From positions 806,001 through 870,000 of the forward strand of contig CAKOKX010000001.1 of the NCBI GenBank assembly GCA_934096035.1: DNA of 64,000 nucleotides. Direction: 5' to 3'. Every line of letters begins with the position of its first letter. Position 1 is the stretch's first letter. The DNA comes from an uncultured Bacilli bacterium (GTDB lineage Bacteria > Bacillota_I > Bacilli_A > RF39 > UBA660). The position numbers were made by a program, and so were the translations under genes. Below, one piece after another: positions 7,625-15,672 of this stretch. The notes below the pieces were generated by a model. It worked only from the letters and a program-made list of their open reading frames with translations. It ran no database searches and was not told where the DNA came from.

Positions 7625-8179
7625 CTACTTTAATAAAAGTTTTAATGCTTCTTTAACTTGTTCTTCTAAAGAATTAGATTTATCAATTTGACTAATAACT
7701 TTTTTAATTTCCGCATTCTTATAACCTAATGCACCTAAAGTATCTATCAAGTCTTGTGTATCATCTACAACTTCTTCACTAACTTCAATATCTATTTTAC
7801 CTTTTAAATCAAGAACAATTTGACGTGCTAGTTTTTCCCCAATCTTAGGAAACTTAGTTAAATATAAAATATTTTCTCTATTTATAGCATCAACAATACC
7901 GTTAATTGATCCCGTTGCCAGTATTGGTAAAGCAAGTTTAGCACCCAAACCTTTAACACTAATAAGTTTTAAAAATAATTCATATTCTTCTTTTTCTTTA
8001 AATCCATATAAACTATATTCATCTTCTCCAATTTTATTATATACATATACTTTATATTCTTTATCTATTTCATAGCAAAAAGGATTTGGAACAAATACTA
8101 AAAATCCTATTCCATTTGCTTCAATAATTATACTATTACTATTTATTTCTGTTACATTACCTTTTATATAACCAAACAT
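7625..8179 (-). CDS. ruvA: Holliday junction DNA helicase subunit RuvA
   Basis: RuvA binds four-way junctions and loads RuvB. I start it at MFGYIKGNVTEI, which matches the usual RuvA N-terminus and has GGTGAG four bases before the ATG. The reading frame extends further upstream, but that part adds a hydrophobic stretch foreign to the family. The 184-residue protein shows domain I (OB fold), helix-hairpin-helix segments (VKGLGAKLALPIL, FPKIGEKLARQIV) and a C-terminal domain III ending in EALKLLLK. It is followed after seven bases by the pilin gene. It is not next to ruvB, the common arrangement. Confidence 0.94.
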   Translation of the reverse strand: MFGYIKGNVTEINSNSIIIEANGIGFLVFVPNPFCYEIDKEYKVYVYNKIGEDEYSLYGFKEKEEYELFLKLISVKGLGAKLALPILATGSINGIVDAINRENILYLTKFPKIGEKLARQIVLDLKGKIDIEVSEEVVDDTQDLIDTLGALGYKNAEIKKVISQIDKSNSLEEQVKEALKLLLK

Positions 8180-8244
8180 ATATCTCACCATTAATATAAT
8201 AACAAAAATAGCAAATTTTATCAATAAATTTCATATAATTAAAC

Positions 8245-8496
8245 ATGAACACAACGATAATTAAAATATTAAAAAGCAAAAATAGTTATTTTAAATTTAC
8301 TAAAAAAGAATTGGACTGTCTTATTATAGATGAAAGAAATAGAATCTTAATGAAATATTTAAACATGCCAAGATTTAAGTATATAAAATGCCCCAAAGAC
8401 AAGAAAAAAACTAGAGTCTTATTATTACCTAAATACTCTAGTTATGGTTTAAAAATAGATGATGTCTTAACCCTTGAAGGTAAACATATAATCTAA
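8245..8496 (+). CDS. small protein of unknown function, 83 aa
   Basis: I do not recognise this protein. It is lysine-rich and basic, with LNMPRFKYIKCPK and a C-terminal KIDDVLTLEGKHII. Codon choice looks like that of neighbouring genes. It fills the ruvA-obgE gap on the opposite strand and overlaps the last 30 bases of obgE. There is no Shine-Dalgarno sequence, but a TATAAT lies five bases before the ATG, so the message could be leaderless. The overlap and absent RBS lower the confidence that it is translated. Confidence 0.45.
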   Translation: MNTTIIKILKSKNSYFKFTKKELDCLIIDERNRILMKYLNMPRFKYIKCPKDKKKTRVLLLPKYSSYGLKIDDVLTLEGKHII

Positions 8497-9732
8497 TATT
8501 TGCACTTCATCTCCAGGTTTTGCTCCCATTTTTTCTAGTTCATCTTCAATGCCCATACCCTTAAATTTACGAGCAAATCTTAAAACACCTTCATCTTCAT
8601 TAAACTTAGTCATAAGAAGTAATGTTTCAATTTCTTTTCCACTAACAATCCAAATATTACCATCTCTTTTAATTTTATATGGTAAACTATCTTCATATTT
8701 ATATATCTTAAATTGTTCTTTTGGATACAATTCTTCTTTAGGTGTTTCATCAAGAATTTCCATTAATCTATTCATCATTTCATCAATACCACTCATATTA
8801 AAAGCACTAACAGGTATTACTTCTAACTTTGGATAAGCTTTCCTAAACTTTTCTAAATTATCATTACCATTTTCTAAATCCATTTTAGTGGCAATAACAA
8901 CTTCTTTTTTATTTTTTAATAATTCACTATATTTTTCAATTTCATTTCTAATAATTTTATAGTCTTCGATTGGATCTCTTCCTTCACTAGACCCCATATC
9001 TATAACATGTGCAATGATTCTTGTGCGCATTGCATGTTTTAGAAATTCTATTCCAAGACCAACACCATCACTAGCGCCTTCAATTAATCCTGGTAAATCT
9101 GCCATAACAAAACTCTTACCATTTTTTAGTTTTACCATTCCTAAATTTGGATTTAATGTTGTAAAATGATATGCTGCAATTTTAGGCTTTGATGCACTTA
9201 TTACTGAAAGTAATGTAGATTTTCCAACACTTGGCATTCCTACTAGGCCAACATCTGCTAAAACTTTTAGTTCAAGTCTAACCTGTATTTCTTCTCCAGG
9301 CTCTCCTTTTTCACTAAATTTCGGAGCTGGAACGTCATGAGTTGCAAAAGATTTATTACCTTTACCACCTCTTCCTCCACGAGCAACAACAAACTCCTCA
9401 CCATCATTAATTAAATCAGCCATTACCTCATTATTTTCTAAATTAATAATTGTAGTTCCTTCTGGTACGCAAATAATTACATTTTCAGCATTCTTACCAT
9501 ATTTATTAGAACCTTTGCCGTTTTCTCCCTTCGGAGCTTTTATTATTTTTTTATAGCTTAAATCAACTAAAGTTTTTAAATTTTTATCTACTTTAAAAAT
9601 TATGCTAGCACCACGGCCACCATTTCCTCCATCAGGTCCTCCCATTGGAACAAACTTTTCTCTTCTAAAAGATGTACATCCATCTCCTCCAGAACCAGCC
9701 ATAAGTTTAACAGTTAATTCATCAACAAACAT
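8467..9732 (-). CDS. obgE: GTPase Obg/CgtA
   Basis: This essential ribosome-associated GTPase acts in 50S maturation and stress control. The 421-residue protein has the glycine-rich Obg fold (residues 1-158, GGDGCTSFRREKF and GPDGGNGGRG). The G domain follows, with GMPSVGKST (G1), HFTTLNP (G2), DLPGLIEGAS (G3) and ATKMDL (G4), and then a C-terminal OCT domain from about residue 340. The ATG has a strong AGGAGGTGA upstream. It is transcribed toward ruvA. Confidence 0.97.
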   Translation of the reverse strand: MFVDELTVKLMAGSGGDGCTSFRREKFVPMGGPDGGNGGRGASIIFKVDKNLKTLVDLSYKKIIKAPKGENGKGSNKYGKNAENVIICVPEGTTIINLENNEVMADLINDGEEFVVARGGRGGKGNKSFATHDVPAPKFSEKGEPGEEIQVRLELKVLADVGLVGMPSVGKSTLLSVISASKPKIAAYHFTTLNPNLGMVKLKNGKSFVMADLPGLIEGASDGVGLGIEFLKHAMRTRIIAHVIDMGSSEGRDPIEDYKIIRNEIEKYSELLKNKKEVVIATKMDLENGNDNLEKFRKAYPKLEVIPVSAFNMSGIDEMMNRLMEILDETPKEELYPKEQFKIYKYEDSLPYKIKRDGNIWIVSGKEIETLLLMTKFNEDEGVLRFARKFKGMGIEDELEKMGAKPGDEVQILDYMFTFKG

Positions 9733-9777
9733 AAGATTTCACCTCCTAAACATTTTATCATATTTTAATATTTATAT

Positions 9778-10992
9778 CTACATTATTTTTTCTAAAGCTT
9801 TCATTAATGCTATTTTACCATACTCATATGTAAGTCCTCCCTGTAAATATGCAATATATGGTTTTCTTAAAGGACCATCACAAGATATTTCAATTGATGA
9901 CCCTTGGGTAAATGAACCTGATGCCATAATTATTTCATCATCATATCCAGGCATATTTGATGGCACCGGTATAACATTTGCATCAATTGCGCTTCCACTT
10001 TGTATTCCTTTTACAAATTTTATTAACTTTTCTTTATCATTAAATGTTATGGCTAGTACAATATCATGTCTATCTTCATTCCATCTAGGACTAACATTAT
10101 AACCCATATCTTCTAAAAGATAAGCTGCTAAAACAGAAGTTTTTAAAGCACTTGCCACAACTGATGGCGCCATATATAAACCTTGTAAAAACATCTTATT
10201 AGAGCCTAAACTTGGACCAACTTCACTAGCTTCTCCGGCTACATTAAGTCTTTCACTACATAAGTTAATTAGATCTTTTCTGCCCACAATATAAGCCCCA
10301 TTTGATGCAATACCTCCACCAAGATTTTTAATTAATGATCCAACACAAATATCTGCACCAACTTGCGTAGGTTCAAGTTTACCGACAAATTCACAATAGC
10401 AATTATCTACCATCACTATAATATTTTTGTCTATACCTTTAACAAGTCTTATTACTTTTTCTATATCTTCTATGCCAATACTACTTCGTGTACTATACCC
10501 AATAGATCGTTGTATCTCTATTACTTTTACTCCATTATTCTTTAAATAATTACTTATTGCATCATAATCAAAATGATTATCTACTAAATCTATTTGATCA
10601 TATTTAATACCAAAAGACTTCAAACTACTTGGATTATCATTAAAACCTATTATACTATCCAATGTATCATAAGGTTTTCCTGTAATTGATAAAAGTAAAT
10701 CACCAGGTCGCAACAAAGCAAAGAAAGCTGTAGATAAAGCATGTGTACCAGATATAAATTGATTTCTAACTAAAGCAGCTTCAGTCTCAAAAATATTACT
10801 ATATACTTTTTCAATTTTATCTCTACCTATATCACCATATCCATATCCAGTCGTAGAATTAAAATCAGTTTCACTAATATTTTCTTTCCAAAATGCTTCA
10901 ATTACTTTTTGACTATTATAAAAACAAACATCATCAATATTACTAAAAACATCTTTCAATTTATTTTCTGCTTCTTTTATATTAATATTCAT
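9778..10992 (-). CDS. PLP-dependent methionine gamma-lyase-like protein (aluminium-resistance family)
   Basis: The 404-residue protein belongs to the fold-type I PLP family called methionine gamma-lyase-related or aluminium-resistance protein (YnbB-like). The N-terminal STTGYGYGDIGRDKIE and RNQFISGTHAL are characteristic. The PLP lysine is probably in GSLIKNLGGGIASNG near residue 220, after the DNCYCEF aspartate that contacts the pyridine nitrogen. The substrate is not known with certainty for this family. It overlaps the upstream dehydrogenase gene by four bases (ATGA), so the two are translationally coupled. Confidence 0.85.
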   Translation of the reverse strand: MNINIKEAENKLKDVFSNIDDVCFYNSQKVIEAFWKENISETDFNSTTGYGYGDIGRDKIEKVYSNIFETEAALVRNQFISGTHALSTAFFALLRPGDLLLSITGKPYDTLDSIIGFNDNPSSLKSFGIKYDQIDLVDNHFDYDAISNYLKNNGVKVIEIQRSIGYSTRSSIGIEDIEKVIRLVKGIDKNIIVMVDNCYCEFVGKLEPTQVGADICVGSLIKNLGGGIASNGAYIVGRKDLINLCSERLNVAGEASEVGPSLGSNKMFLQGLYMAPSVVASALKTSVLAAYLLEDMGYNVSPRWNEDRHDIVLAITFNDKEKLIKFVKGIQSGSAIDANVIPVPSNMPGYDDEIIMASGSFTQGSSIEISCDGPLRKPYIAYLQGGLTYEYGKIALMKALEKIM

Positions 10993-11705
10993 TTAATACC
11001 TCCATCTATTCTTAAAATACAATCATTTACATATTCATTACTAGCTAAAAAATATACTGCATCAGCAATTTCTTCTGGCTCAGCAAATCTCTTAAGTAAT
11101 ATTTTATCTTCTTCGCATTTTTTAAAATTTAAATCTAAGTCCTTTGTCATATCAGTTAAAATCCATCCTGGTGCCACAGCATTAACCCGAATATTCGGAG
11201 CTAAAAATCGTGCCAAACTATGTGTTAAACTTATTACTCCAGCCTTTGATGCATCATAATCAATACTTTCAATATAGCTTCCTACATAAACATTATTACT
11301 TGCAATATTAATTATACAGCCCTTTTTTAATACTTTCAAAGAATATTTACTTATTAAATAAGTTCCCAGTAAATTAACACTAATTACTTTCATAAATTCA
11401 TCAGCTGTTTTATCAGTTAAACTATTATCTAAAGATATCCCAGCATTATTGATAACACAATCTATATTACCTACTTCAGCTTTAATTTTTAAAAACATTT
11501 CTTTTACTTCTAATTCATTTGATACATCACATTTATATAAATAACATTTTATATTATATTTATTCTCTAAAACTTTTTTTAAGTCAATTGCTTCTTGCTC
11601 ACTTTTATTATAATTTATAATAATATTATAATTATTACTTGCAAATGTATTTGCGATTATAGCTCCAAGACCTCTTGAAGCTCCAGATATAAAAACTGTT
11701 TTCAT
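10989..11705 (-). CDS. short-chain dehydrogenase/reductase (FabG-like)
   Basis: This is a classical SDR of 238 residues. The Rossmann motif GASRGLG lies at residues 7-13, the NNAG motif at about 90, and the catalytic Tyr-Lys in YDASKAG near residue 150. APGWILTDM and the C-terminal LRIDGGIK are also present. It resembles 3-oxoacyl-ACP reductases, but without fab neighbours the substrate is open. It is cotranscribed with the PLP enzyme downstream, which suggests a shared small-molecule pathway. The assignment to SDR is firm; the name FabG is not. Confidence 0.88.
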   Translation of the reverse strand: MKTVFISGASRGLGAIIANTFASNNYNIIINYNKSEQEAIDLKKVLENKYNIKCYLYKCDVSNELEVKEMFLKIKAEVGNIDCVINNAGISLDNSLTDKTADEFMKVISVNLLGTYLISKYSLKVLKKGCIINIASNNVYVGSYIESIDYDASKAGVISLTHSLARFLAPNIRVNAVAPGWILTDMTKDLDLNFKKCEEDKILLKRFAEPEEIADAVYFLASNEYVNDCILRIDGGIK

Positions 11706-11746
11706 TTAAATCACCACAAAAAATATTTTACACTAAAAAGGAAAAA

Positions 11747-11772
11747 AATAAAAGAGTTTCAACTCTTTTATT
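11747..11772 (-). terminator. terminator of the Rpn-type nuclease gene
   Basis: AATAAAAGAGTT and its complement form a perfect 12-bp stem with a 2-base loop, followed by a T-rich tract on the minus strand. The stem contains the stop codon of the gene. Confidence 0.75.
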
Positions 11773-12631
11773 CAATTCCCTTCTTGATTACATTTAATTC
11801 ATCATGAGTTAAACCAATTACTTCACAAATAAGCTTAGTATCCATATTCTTTTTAAGCATATTCAGTGCAATTTCAACTTTATTTTGTTCTATTCCTAGC
11901 TCAACACCTTGTTCAACACCACTTGCTTCACCAAGTTCATATGCTTCTTGCTTCTTTAACTCATCATAATCATAATATAATAATGAATCAAAATTATCTG
12001 TTAATTCTTTTGCTTCATCTACCATCTTTTCCATAAGACTATCTCCTTCATATACTTCTCTAAGGATCCTTTCATCATTACATACTAACAAATATAATAA
12101 ATATTCTAATGAATTCTTTCTTTCCTTAACTATAGTATAATCAGTTTTTATGATTTTGGCAAGATATACATCTACTATTTCTAATATTGGATGTACTTCT
12201 TCTTTCGTCTCAACATCTATTAATCTACTTCTTGTTACAAATCTCTCTTCATGTGATACATCATAAGAATTTAAGTTTATCTGATAAACTTTCTTTAGTA
12301 CCTTATCATAATCCTTTGATGTTTTTATTTGTTTTAGTATTAGATGACAAAAATATGCTGTGTTTTTATTTTGAATACTTCTAGAATTACTTGTATTAAT
12401 TTCTATATTAACTATTGAAGCATTATCTTCGATAATTAAATCTACTTCGCTATTAACTACATTTTCATTAACACCAACATTTGGATGAAATATTTGAAAA
12501 CTAAATAATTCACTCGGCAAATCCAAAACTTCACATACTATTCTTGCTAAATATTGATAACCACTAAAAGAAGTAAATAATTTCTTAACTACCTTATCTC
12601 TCATATAAAGCTCTCTAACCTTCACTTTCAT
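11768..12631 (-). CDS. Rpn family recombination-promoting nuclease (PD-(D/E)XK, transposase-like)
   Basis: The 287-residue protein resembles the Rpn/PDDEXK family once annotated as putative transposases. In that family the core is an acidic beta-strand followed by E-x-N: here NSEVDLIIEDN...IVNIEINTSN near residues 63-82. The family makes DNA double-strand breaks that promote RecA-independent recombination in E. coli. The C-terminus (GVEQGVELGIEQNK, then KVEIALNMLKKNMDTKLICEV) is the usual variable helical tail. The start is the ATG behind AAAGGAGG; the TTG one codon earlier is less well spaced. A decayed relative lies near 45.6 kb. There are no terminal inverted repeats, so it does not look like an insertion sequence. 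Confidence 0.8.
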   Translation of the reverse strand: MKVKVRELYMRDKVVKKLFTSFSGYQYLARIVCEVLDLPSELFSFQIFHPNVGVNENVVNSEVDLIIEDNASIVNIEINTSNSRSIQNKNTAYFCHLILKQIKTSKDYDKVLKKVYQINLNSYDVSHEERFVTRSRLIDVETKEEVHPILEIVDVYLAKIIKTDYTIVKERKNSLEYLLYLLVCNDERILREVYEGDSLMEKMVDEAKELTDNFDSLLYYDYDELKKQEAYELGEASGVEQGVELGIEQNKVEIALNMLKKNMDTKLICEVIGLTHDELNVIKKGIE

Positions 12632-12730
12632 CAACCATTCCTCCTTTCTTCTTGCCTATTATACACAAGAAAAATGAGGTTGCAAGCGTTTCGACAAAAC
12701 ATATCAAAACATACCAAAATACAACAAAAA

Positions 12731-12751
12731 AAGAGATTAAAATTATCTCTT
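12731..12751 (-). terminator. terminator at the end of the type VII small-protein operon
   Basis: AAGAGAT and ATCTCTT form a stem around TAAAATT, followed on the minus strand by TTTTTTTG. It lies directly after the stop codon of the DUF4176-like gene. Confidence 0.75.
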
Positions 12752-13570
12752 CTAACCAATTATAATACCGTTTTCATCAAATTTGTAATGTGGTATTTCA
12801 AATTCTTCTTTTTTTGTTTCTACTTGATTATCATCATTTGCTATAACTCTTCCATCAGCATCAAATTTATAAGTATTTTTAGGTACCTCTTTATTTTCTT
12901 GTACTGGAGATTTAATTCCCACAACTACTCCATTTTCATCAAATTCATACATAAGATTTGATTGTTTTAACTTAGTATCATCTTCATTTGGTATTTCTAC
13001 AGGAACTTCACCAGTTACCACACCATTTGCATCGAAAGTAAAATTAAATTTACTTTCAATTTCTTTAGTATCATTAATTGCTTGTTCATCCTTTTTAATA
13101 TCAGATAAATTATCTAATTTAATATCCACAATTGGGGTTTTTGTAGTTGCTTCTTTAACACTTCTACTATTAAAAGGATTACTTATACTATCTTCAATAA
13201 TAGTTGCTTCTTCTTTAACTGGACTAAGTTCATCATAAACAACCACACCATTTTTATCAAATTTAACATTTACAAACGAACTTGGTTTTTCCATTCCCTC
13301 ATCATTGTTATGTTGATCTAATAAATTTGCATTTAGTCTATTATATGCAGCATCTAAATATCCTGTAAATACTACTGATGCAATATCACTATGATTAAAT
13401 GAATAGCTATTATTTCTAACAAGCATTCCTTCTGGATAACTACATCCAACATAGTCATATATTTTAACAGAGTTATTATATTCTAAACTATAATAGCCAA
13501 TAATCATTATTTTTTTATCATTATTTTTTAATTTAACAACACTACCTATAGGTAAATATTTACTTGGCAT
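12752..13570 (-). CDS. DUF4176-like type VII locus protein with five FDxNG repeats
   Basis: Residues 1-75 (LPIGSVVKLKNNDKKIMIIGYY, then VGCSYPEGML) match the DUF4176 domain found in Gram-positive type VII secretion loci. The rest is a low-complexity acidic tail carrying five copies of a KFDxNGVV unit at about residues 103, 178, 209, 235 and 263, the last at the very C-terminus. There is no signal peptide or membrane segment. The ATG has AGGAGG seven bases upstream. It is the last gene of the small-protein operon. The repeats may bind partners or bridge secreted proteins; this is inference, and no function is established for DUF4176. Confidence 0.75.
   Translation of the reverse strand: MPSKYLPIGSVVKLKNNDKKIMIIGYYSLEYNNSVKIYDYVGCSYPEGMLVRNNSYSFNHSDIASVVFTGYLDAAYNRLNANLLDQHNNDEGMEKPSSFVNVKFDKNGVVVYDELSPVKEEATIIEDSISNPFNSRSVKEATTKTPIVDIKLDNLSDIKKDEQAINDTKEIESKFNFTFDANGVVTGEVPVEIPNEDDTKLKQSNLMYEFDENGVVVGIKSPVQENKEVPKNTYKFDADGRVIANDDNQVETKKEEFEIPHYKFDENGIIIG
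12755..13270 (-). repeat. coding region of five degenerate FDxNGVV repeats
   Basis: Five in-frame copies encode KFDKNGVV, TFDANGVV, EFDENGVV, KFDADGRV and KFDENGII, spaced 26-75 residues apart. The DNA of the copies has drifted but the F-D-x-(N/D)-G core is kept, implying selection on the protein motif. Confidence 0.7.
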
Positions 13571-13592
13571 AATTATACCTCCTTTTTATTCT

Positions 13593-13889
13593 TTATTTTA
13601 TTCTACTTACTTTTTTTCTTAGATTATTTTTAGGAATTCTATATACAGTATATTTTAAATTTTTATCAAAATTACTGTAATCATTTCTACTAGATTCCAT
13701 CCACGATAAAGCATTTCTTAAATCTATTCTAATACTTTTTATTTCTCTTATAAGACTAGAAAATGATTCTCCACCATTAAACCCAGATGGAGCTCTTAAA
13801 TAAGTATTGGCATTATCAAGATACCACTTAGCATTTTCAATATTTTCACTCACAGAGTTACTTTCATAATCAATATATATTTTTGTCAT
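13593..13889 (-). CDS. small helical protein of the type VII locus, 98 aa
   Basis: I do not recognise a named family. The protein is largely helical, with NAKWYLDNANTYLRAPSGFNG followed by IREIKSIRIDLRNALSWMESS. A turn between two helices with an aromatic and glycine is like Esx-type proteins, but there is no WXG. The basic C-terminus KNNLRKKVSRIK lacks the usual secretion signal. It overlaps the WXG100-like gene upstream by 20 bases, so it is surely cotranslated with it. A chaperone or partner of the secreted proteins is the likely role (inference). Confidence 0.65.
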   Translation of the reverse strand: MTKIYIDYESNSVSENIENAKWYLDNANTYLRAPSGFNGGESFSSLIREIKSIRIDLRNALSWMESSRNDYSNFDKNLKYTVYRIPKNNLRKKVSRIK

Positions 13890-14169
13890 ATCTCTGATAC
13901 TTCCTTGCCATATTTTTTAAATTATTACCACTATTTACAAGAACTTCACCATAACTTTTTAAAGTTTTACAAAATCTTTTAAATTCTTCAGGATCTCTTC
14001 TAATATATTCACTATATCTTCTAGCACTTATTCCTTGCCATGAACCATTAATAAATAATCCATTAATTGTACTAAATAATTTTTCAGCTAATCCATCAAT
14101 TTCATTACTTAGTGCAACAATTTTTTCACCAGCTTCAACAATTTCATCAGTATTTGCTTTTAAACTCAT
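13870..14169 (-). CDS. WXG100/EsxA-like protein
   Basis: The 99-residue protein has two predicted helices around a GSWQGISARRY turn (residues 52-62), the W-x-G hairpin of the ESAT-6 superfamily. It is therefore a probable dimeric substrate or co-substrate of the type VII pathway encoded upstream. The C-terminal helix ends NLKNMARKYQRYDKNIY, without a clean YxxxD/E signal. It overlaps both neighbours: four bases with the upstream gene (ATGA) and 20 with the downstream one. Confidence 0.8.
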   Translation of the reverse strand: MSLKANTDEIVEAGEKIVALSNEIDGLAEKLFSTINGLFINGSWQGISARRYSEYIRRDPEEFKRFCKTLKSYGEVLVNSGNNLKNMARKYQRYDKNIY

Positions 14170-14486
14170 GATTCTTCCTCCGCTGCAGCGGCATCCATTT
14201 CTGCTATCAAATCATCAATGGATGACTCAATCCTACTTATTTTTCTATCTATCGCTGGAATTATACTATTTTCAAGACTACTAATTACATTATCAAGTCT
14301 TTTATTAATATTTTTAAGTCTTCCATTATCAGCAACAACATCATCATATAAATAAGTGTTATTCAAAGAACTACAAGCAAGACTTAAAGGATCAACTGCA
14401 TTTTTAAGCGATGCAATTAATCCTTCAACTTCACTTCTAAAACTTTGAAATTCACTTAATCTTCTATAAAGAGAAGTTAAATTCAT
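14166..14486 (-). CDS. coiled-coil protein of the type VII locus, 106 aa
   Basis: An all-helical protein: residues 1-35 form one helix, then an amphipathic stretch RLKNINKRLDNVISSLENSI, and a second, RKISRIESSIDDLIAEMD. The C-terminus is very acidic (AAAAEEES). It resembles the DUF5082/YwqI-type helical proteins often found beside LXG toxins and WXG100 proteins; this is similarity in layout only. It lies between two Esx-like genes in one operon. It is probably a chaperone or partner that pairs with a secreted helical protein. Confidence 0.65.
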   Translation of the reverse strand: MNLTSLYRRLSEFQSFRSEVEGLIASLKNAVDPLSLACSSLNNTYLYDDVVADNGRLKNINKRLDNVISSLENSIIPAIDRKISRIESSIDDLIAEMDAAAAEEES

Positions 14487-14494
14487 AACCTATC

Positions 14495-14953
14495 CTATTG
14501 TAATTTTTCAGTATATTGTTGACCAGTTGCAAAATTTCCAGCGTTTCCAGAAATTGATTCACTCATACGTTGAGTAGCCATATTCCATGCTCTTTCCACA
14601 TCACTAAGTTTATCGTTAAATGCTTTTAAATTACTAGTTAAATTATTACAATAAGCAGCAACATTTGTTATATAATTTTTTAACGCTTCTTGAATTTCAG
14701 CTCCTTTGTAAGCTATGTCACTATTAGCATCAGTCTCAATTTCATTAATTTTTCTAGTTATATTATCACACATTGTAGTGATAGCTTGTTTAATATTTCC
14801 AATTTCTTTTACATTAAGTCCAATTACAGAACTAGCTTTCAAATTTGCATCTACACCGTCAATTCCTCTTTGGTTTTCTCTGTCAGCACGCATCTTATTA
14901 AATTCAGCGCTTTGATCAAAAGTTGATTTTGTTACATCTACATTAAAATTCAT
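14495..14953 (-). CDS. type VII locus helical protein, 152 aa
   Basis: I start it at MNFNVDVTK because AAGGTGA is well spaced to that ATG and overlaps the earlier one. No family was recognised by name. The middle is a long helix (KQAITTMCDNITRKINEIETDANS), followed by AEIQEALKNYITNVAAYCNNLTS and a segment with ERAWNMATQRM. The tail is flexible and rich in glycine and glutamine. The helical architecture and operon position suggest a structural or secreted helical protein of the ESAT-6 style, longer than WXG100. Confidence 0.6.
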   Translation of the reverse strand: MNFNVDVTKSTFDQSAEFNKMRADRENQRGIDGVDANLKASSVIGLNVKEIGNIKQAITTMCDNITRKINEIETDANSDIAYKGAEIQEALKNYITNVAAYCNNLTSNLKAFNDKLSDVERAWNMATQRMSESISGNAGNFATGQQYTEKLQ

Positions 14954-14967
14954 TTTCATTCACCTTC

Positions 14968-15288
14968 CTAATCCAACATCATATTTCTATCTTGATTAAC
15001 AAAGTCGTTTGCTAATTCGTTCAATCTACTTTCTAAGTCTTTATATTCATAAAATAAAGCAGATTTTAGATCCAAGCATTGTTTATTAAATAACTGATCA
15101 AACTTTTGTCTTGCCTCTCCTGCCCAGCCTTTATCAAGAGCTGTCATTACATTTTTTTGTTCTTCATCAATTATATCTCTAACTGAAGTAAGGACAATGT
15201 AATTTATTTTTTCAATATAATCTTTAACCCCTTTGGCTGAAATACCATAATCCAAATCCCCAATATTTAAGTCTGCCATAACATCCAT
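14968..15288 (-). CDS. WXG-like ESAT-6 family protein, 106 aa
   Basis: A two-helix protein with DKGWAGEARQKFDQL at its centre (residues 52-66). The GWAGEA turn is a WXG motif of the ESAT-6 superfamily. The C-terminal helix ends ELANDFVNQDRNMMLD, where the acidic-aromatic composition resembles a secretion signal without a perfect YxxxD/E. The ATG has AAGGAAGG at five bases; an ATG three codons on is the alternative. Together with the 99-aa WXG protein it gives two candidate Esx partners. Confidence 0.75.
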   Translation of the reverse strand: MDVMADLNIGDLDYGISAKGVKDYIEKINYIVLTSVRDIIDEEQKNVMTALDKGWAGEARQKFDQLFNKQCLDLKSALFYEYKDLESRLNELANDFVNQDRNMMLD

Positions 15289-15297
15289 CCCTTCCTT

Positions 15298-15609
15298 TTA
15301 CTTTAATTTATCCGCTGCATCACTTATCATTTGATGAAAATTATTTCTAACTTTAGTTAAATCATCTCCATAAACTTCAATATTTTCAACAGCAATGGCA
15401 AAATTACTTTTAAAGTTTTCAAATCCGTTAAATAAGTCATTTGCACCATCACAGTCATAAAAATCTTTTATATTGCACATAATATTTTCAATTTCTAAAA
15501 GCTTTTTTTGAATTTCCTCAGATACACTATAACAAGTTAATATTGCCTTTTTCATAGCTTCATCATTTATTCCACTTATTATATTTCCATATCCACAGTA
15601 TTCAGACAT
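15298..15609 (-). CDS. ESAT-6-like helical protein, first gene of the small-protein operon
   Basis: This 103-residue helical protein begins MSEYCGYGNIISG. Its two long helices flank a DFYDCDGANDLF turn that occupies the WXG position without the tryptophan. The overall pattern matches ESAT-6/YukE-like proteins (inference). It has a strong ribosome binding site, AAAGGAGG, and stands directly behind a consensus promoter, suggesting high expression, as expected for secreted Esx proteins. Several cysteines (Cys5, Cys26, Cys45, Cys53) are unusual for the family. Confidence 0.65.
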   Translation of the reverse strand: MSEYCGYGNIISGINDEAMKKAILTCYSVSEEIQKKLLEIENIMCNIKDFYDCDGANDLFNGFENFKSNFAIAVENIEVYGDDLTKVRNNFHQMISDAADKLK

Positions 15610-15643
15610 ATCTAACAGACCTCCTTTACTTTAATATACATTA

Positions 15644-15672
15644 ATTATAAAATATTGTATATTTAATGTCAA
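15644..15672 (-). promoter_or_regulatory. consensus promoter of the Esx-like small-protein operon
   Basis: TTGACA, exactly 17 bases, TATAAT: a perfect sigma-A consensus on the minus strand. Its -35 overlaps the stop codon of the upstream lipoprotein gene. It drives the small helical proteins and the DUF4176-like gene independently of the secretion ATPase. Confidence 0.8.

Noticed and set aside
7625..8224. Longer N-terminus of RuvA with a hydrophobic extension.
   Set aside because: RuvA family proteins begin at the MFGYIKG position, which also has a well-placed GGTGAG, so the extension is untranslated.
11768..12631. Insertion sequence, because Rpn proteins are often labelled transposase.
   Set aside because: No terminal inverted repeats or target duplications were seen, and the family is a recombination-promoting nuclease rather than a classic transposase.
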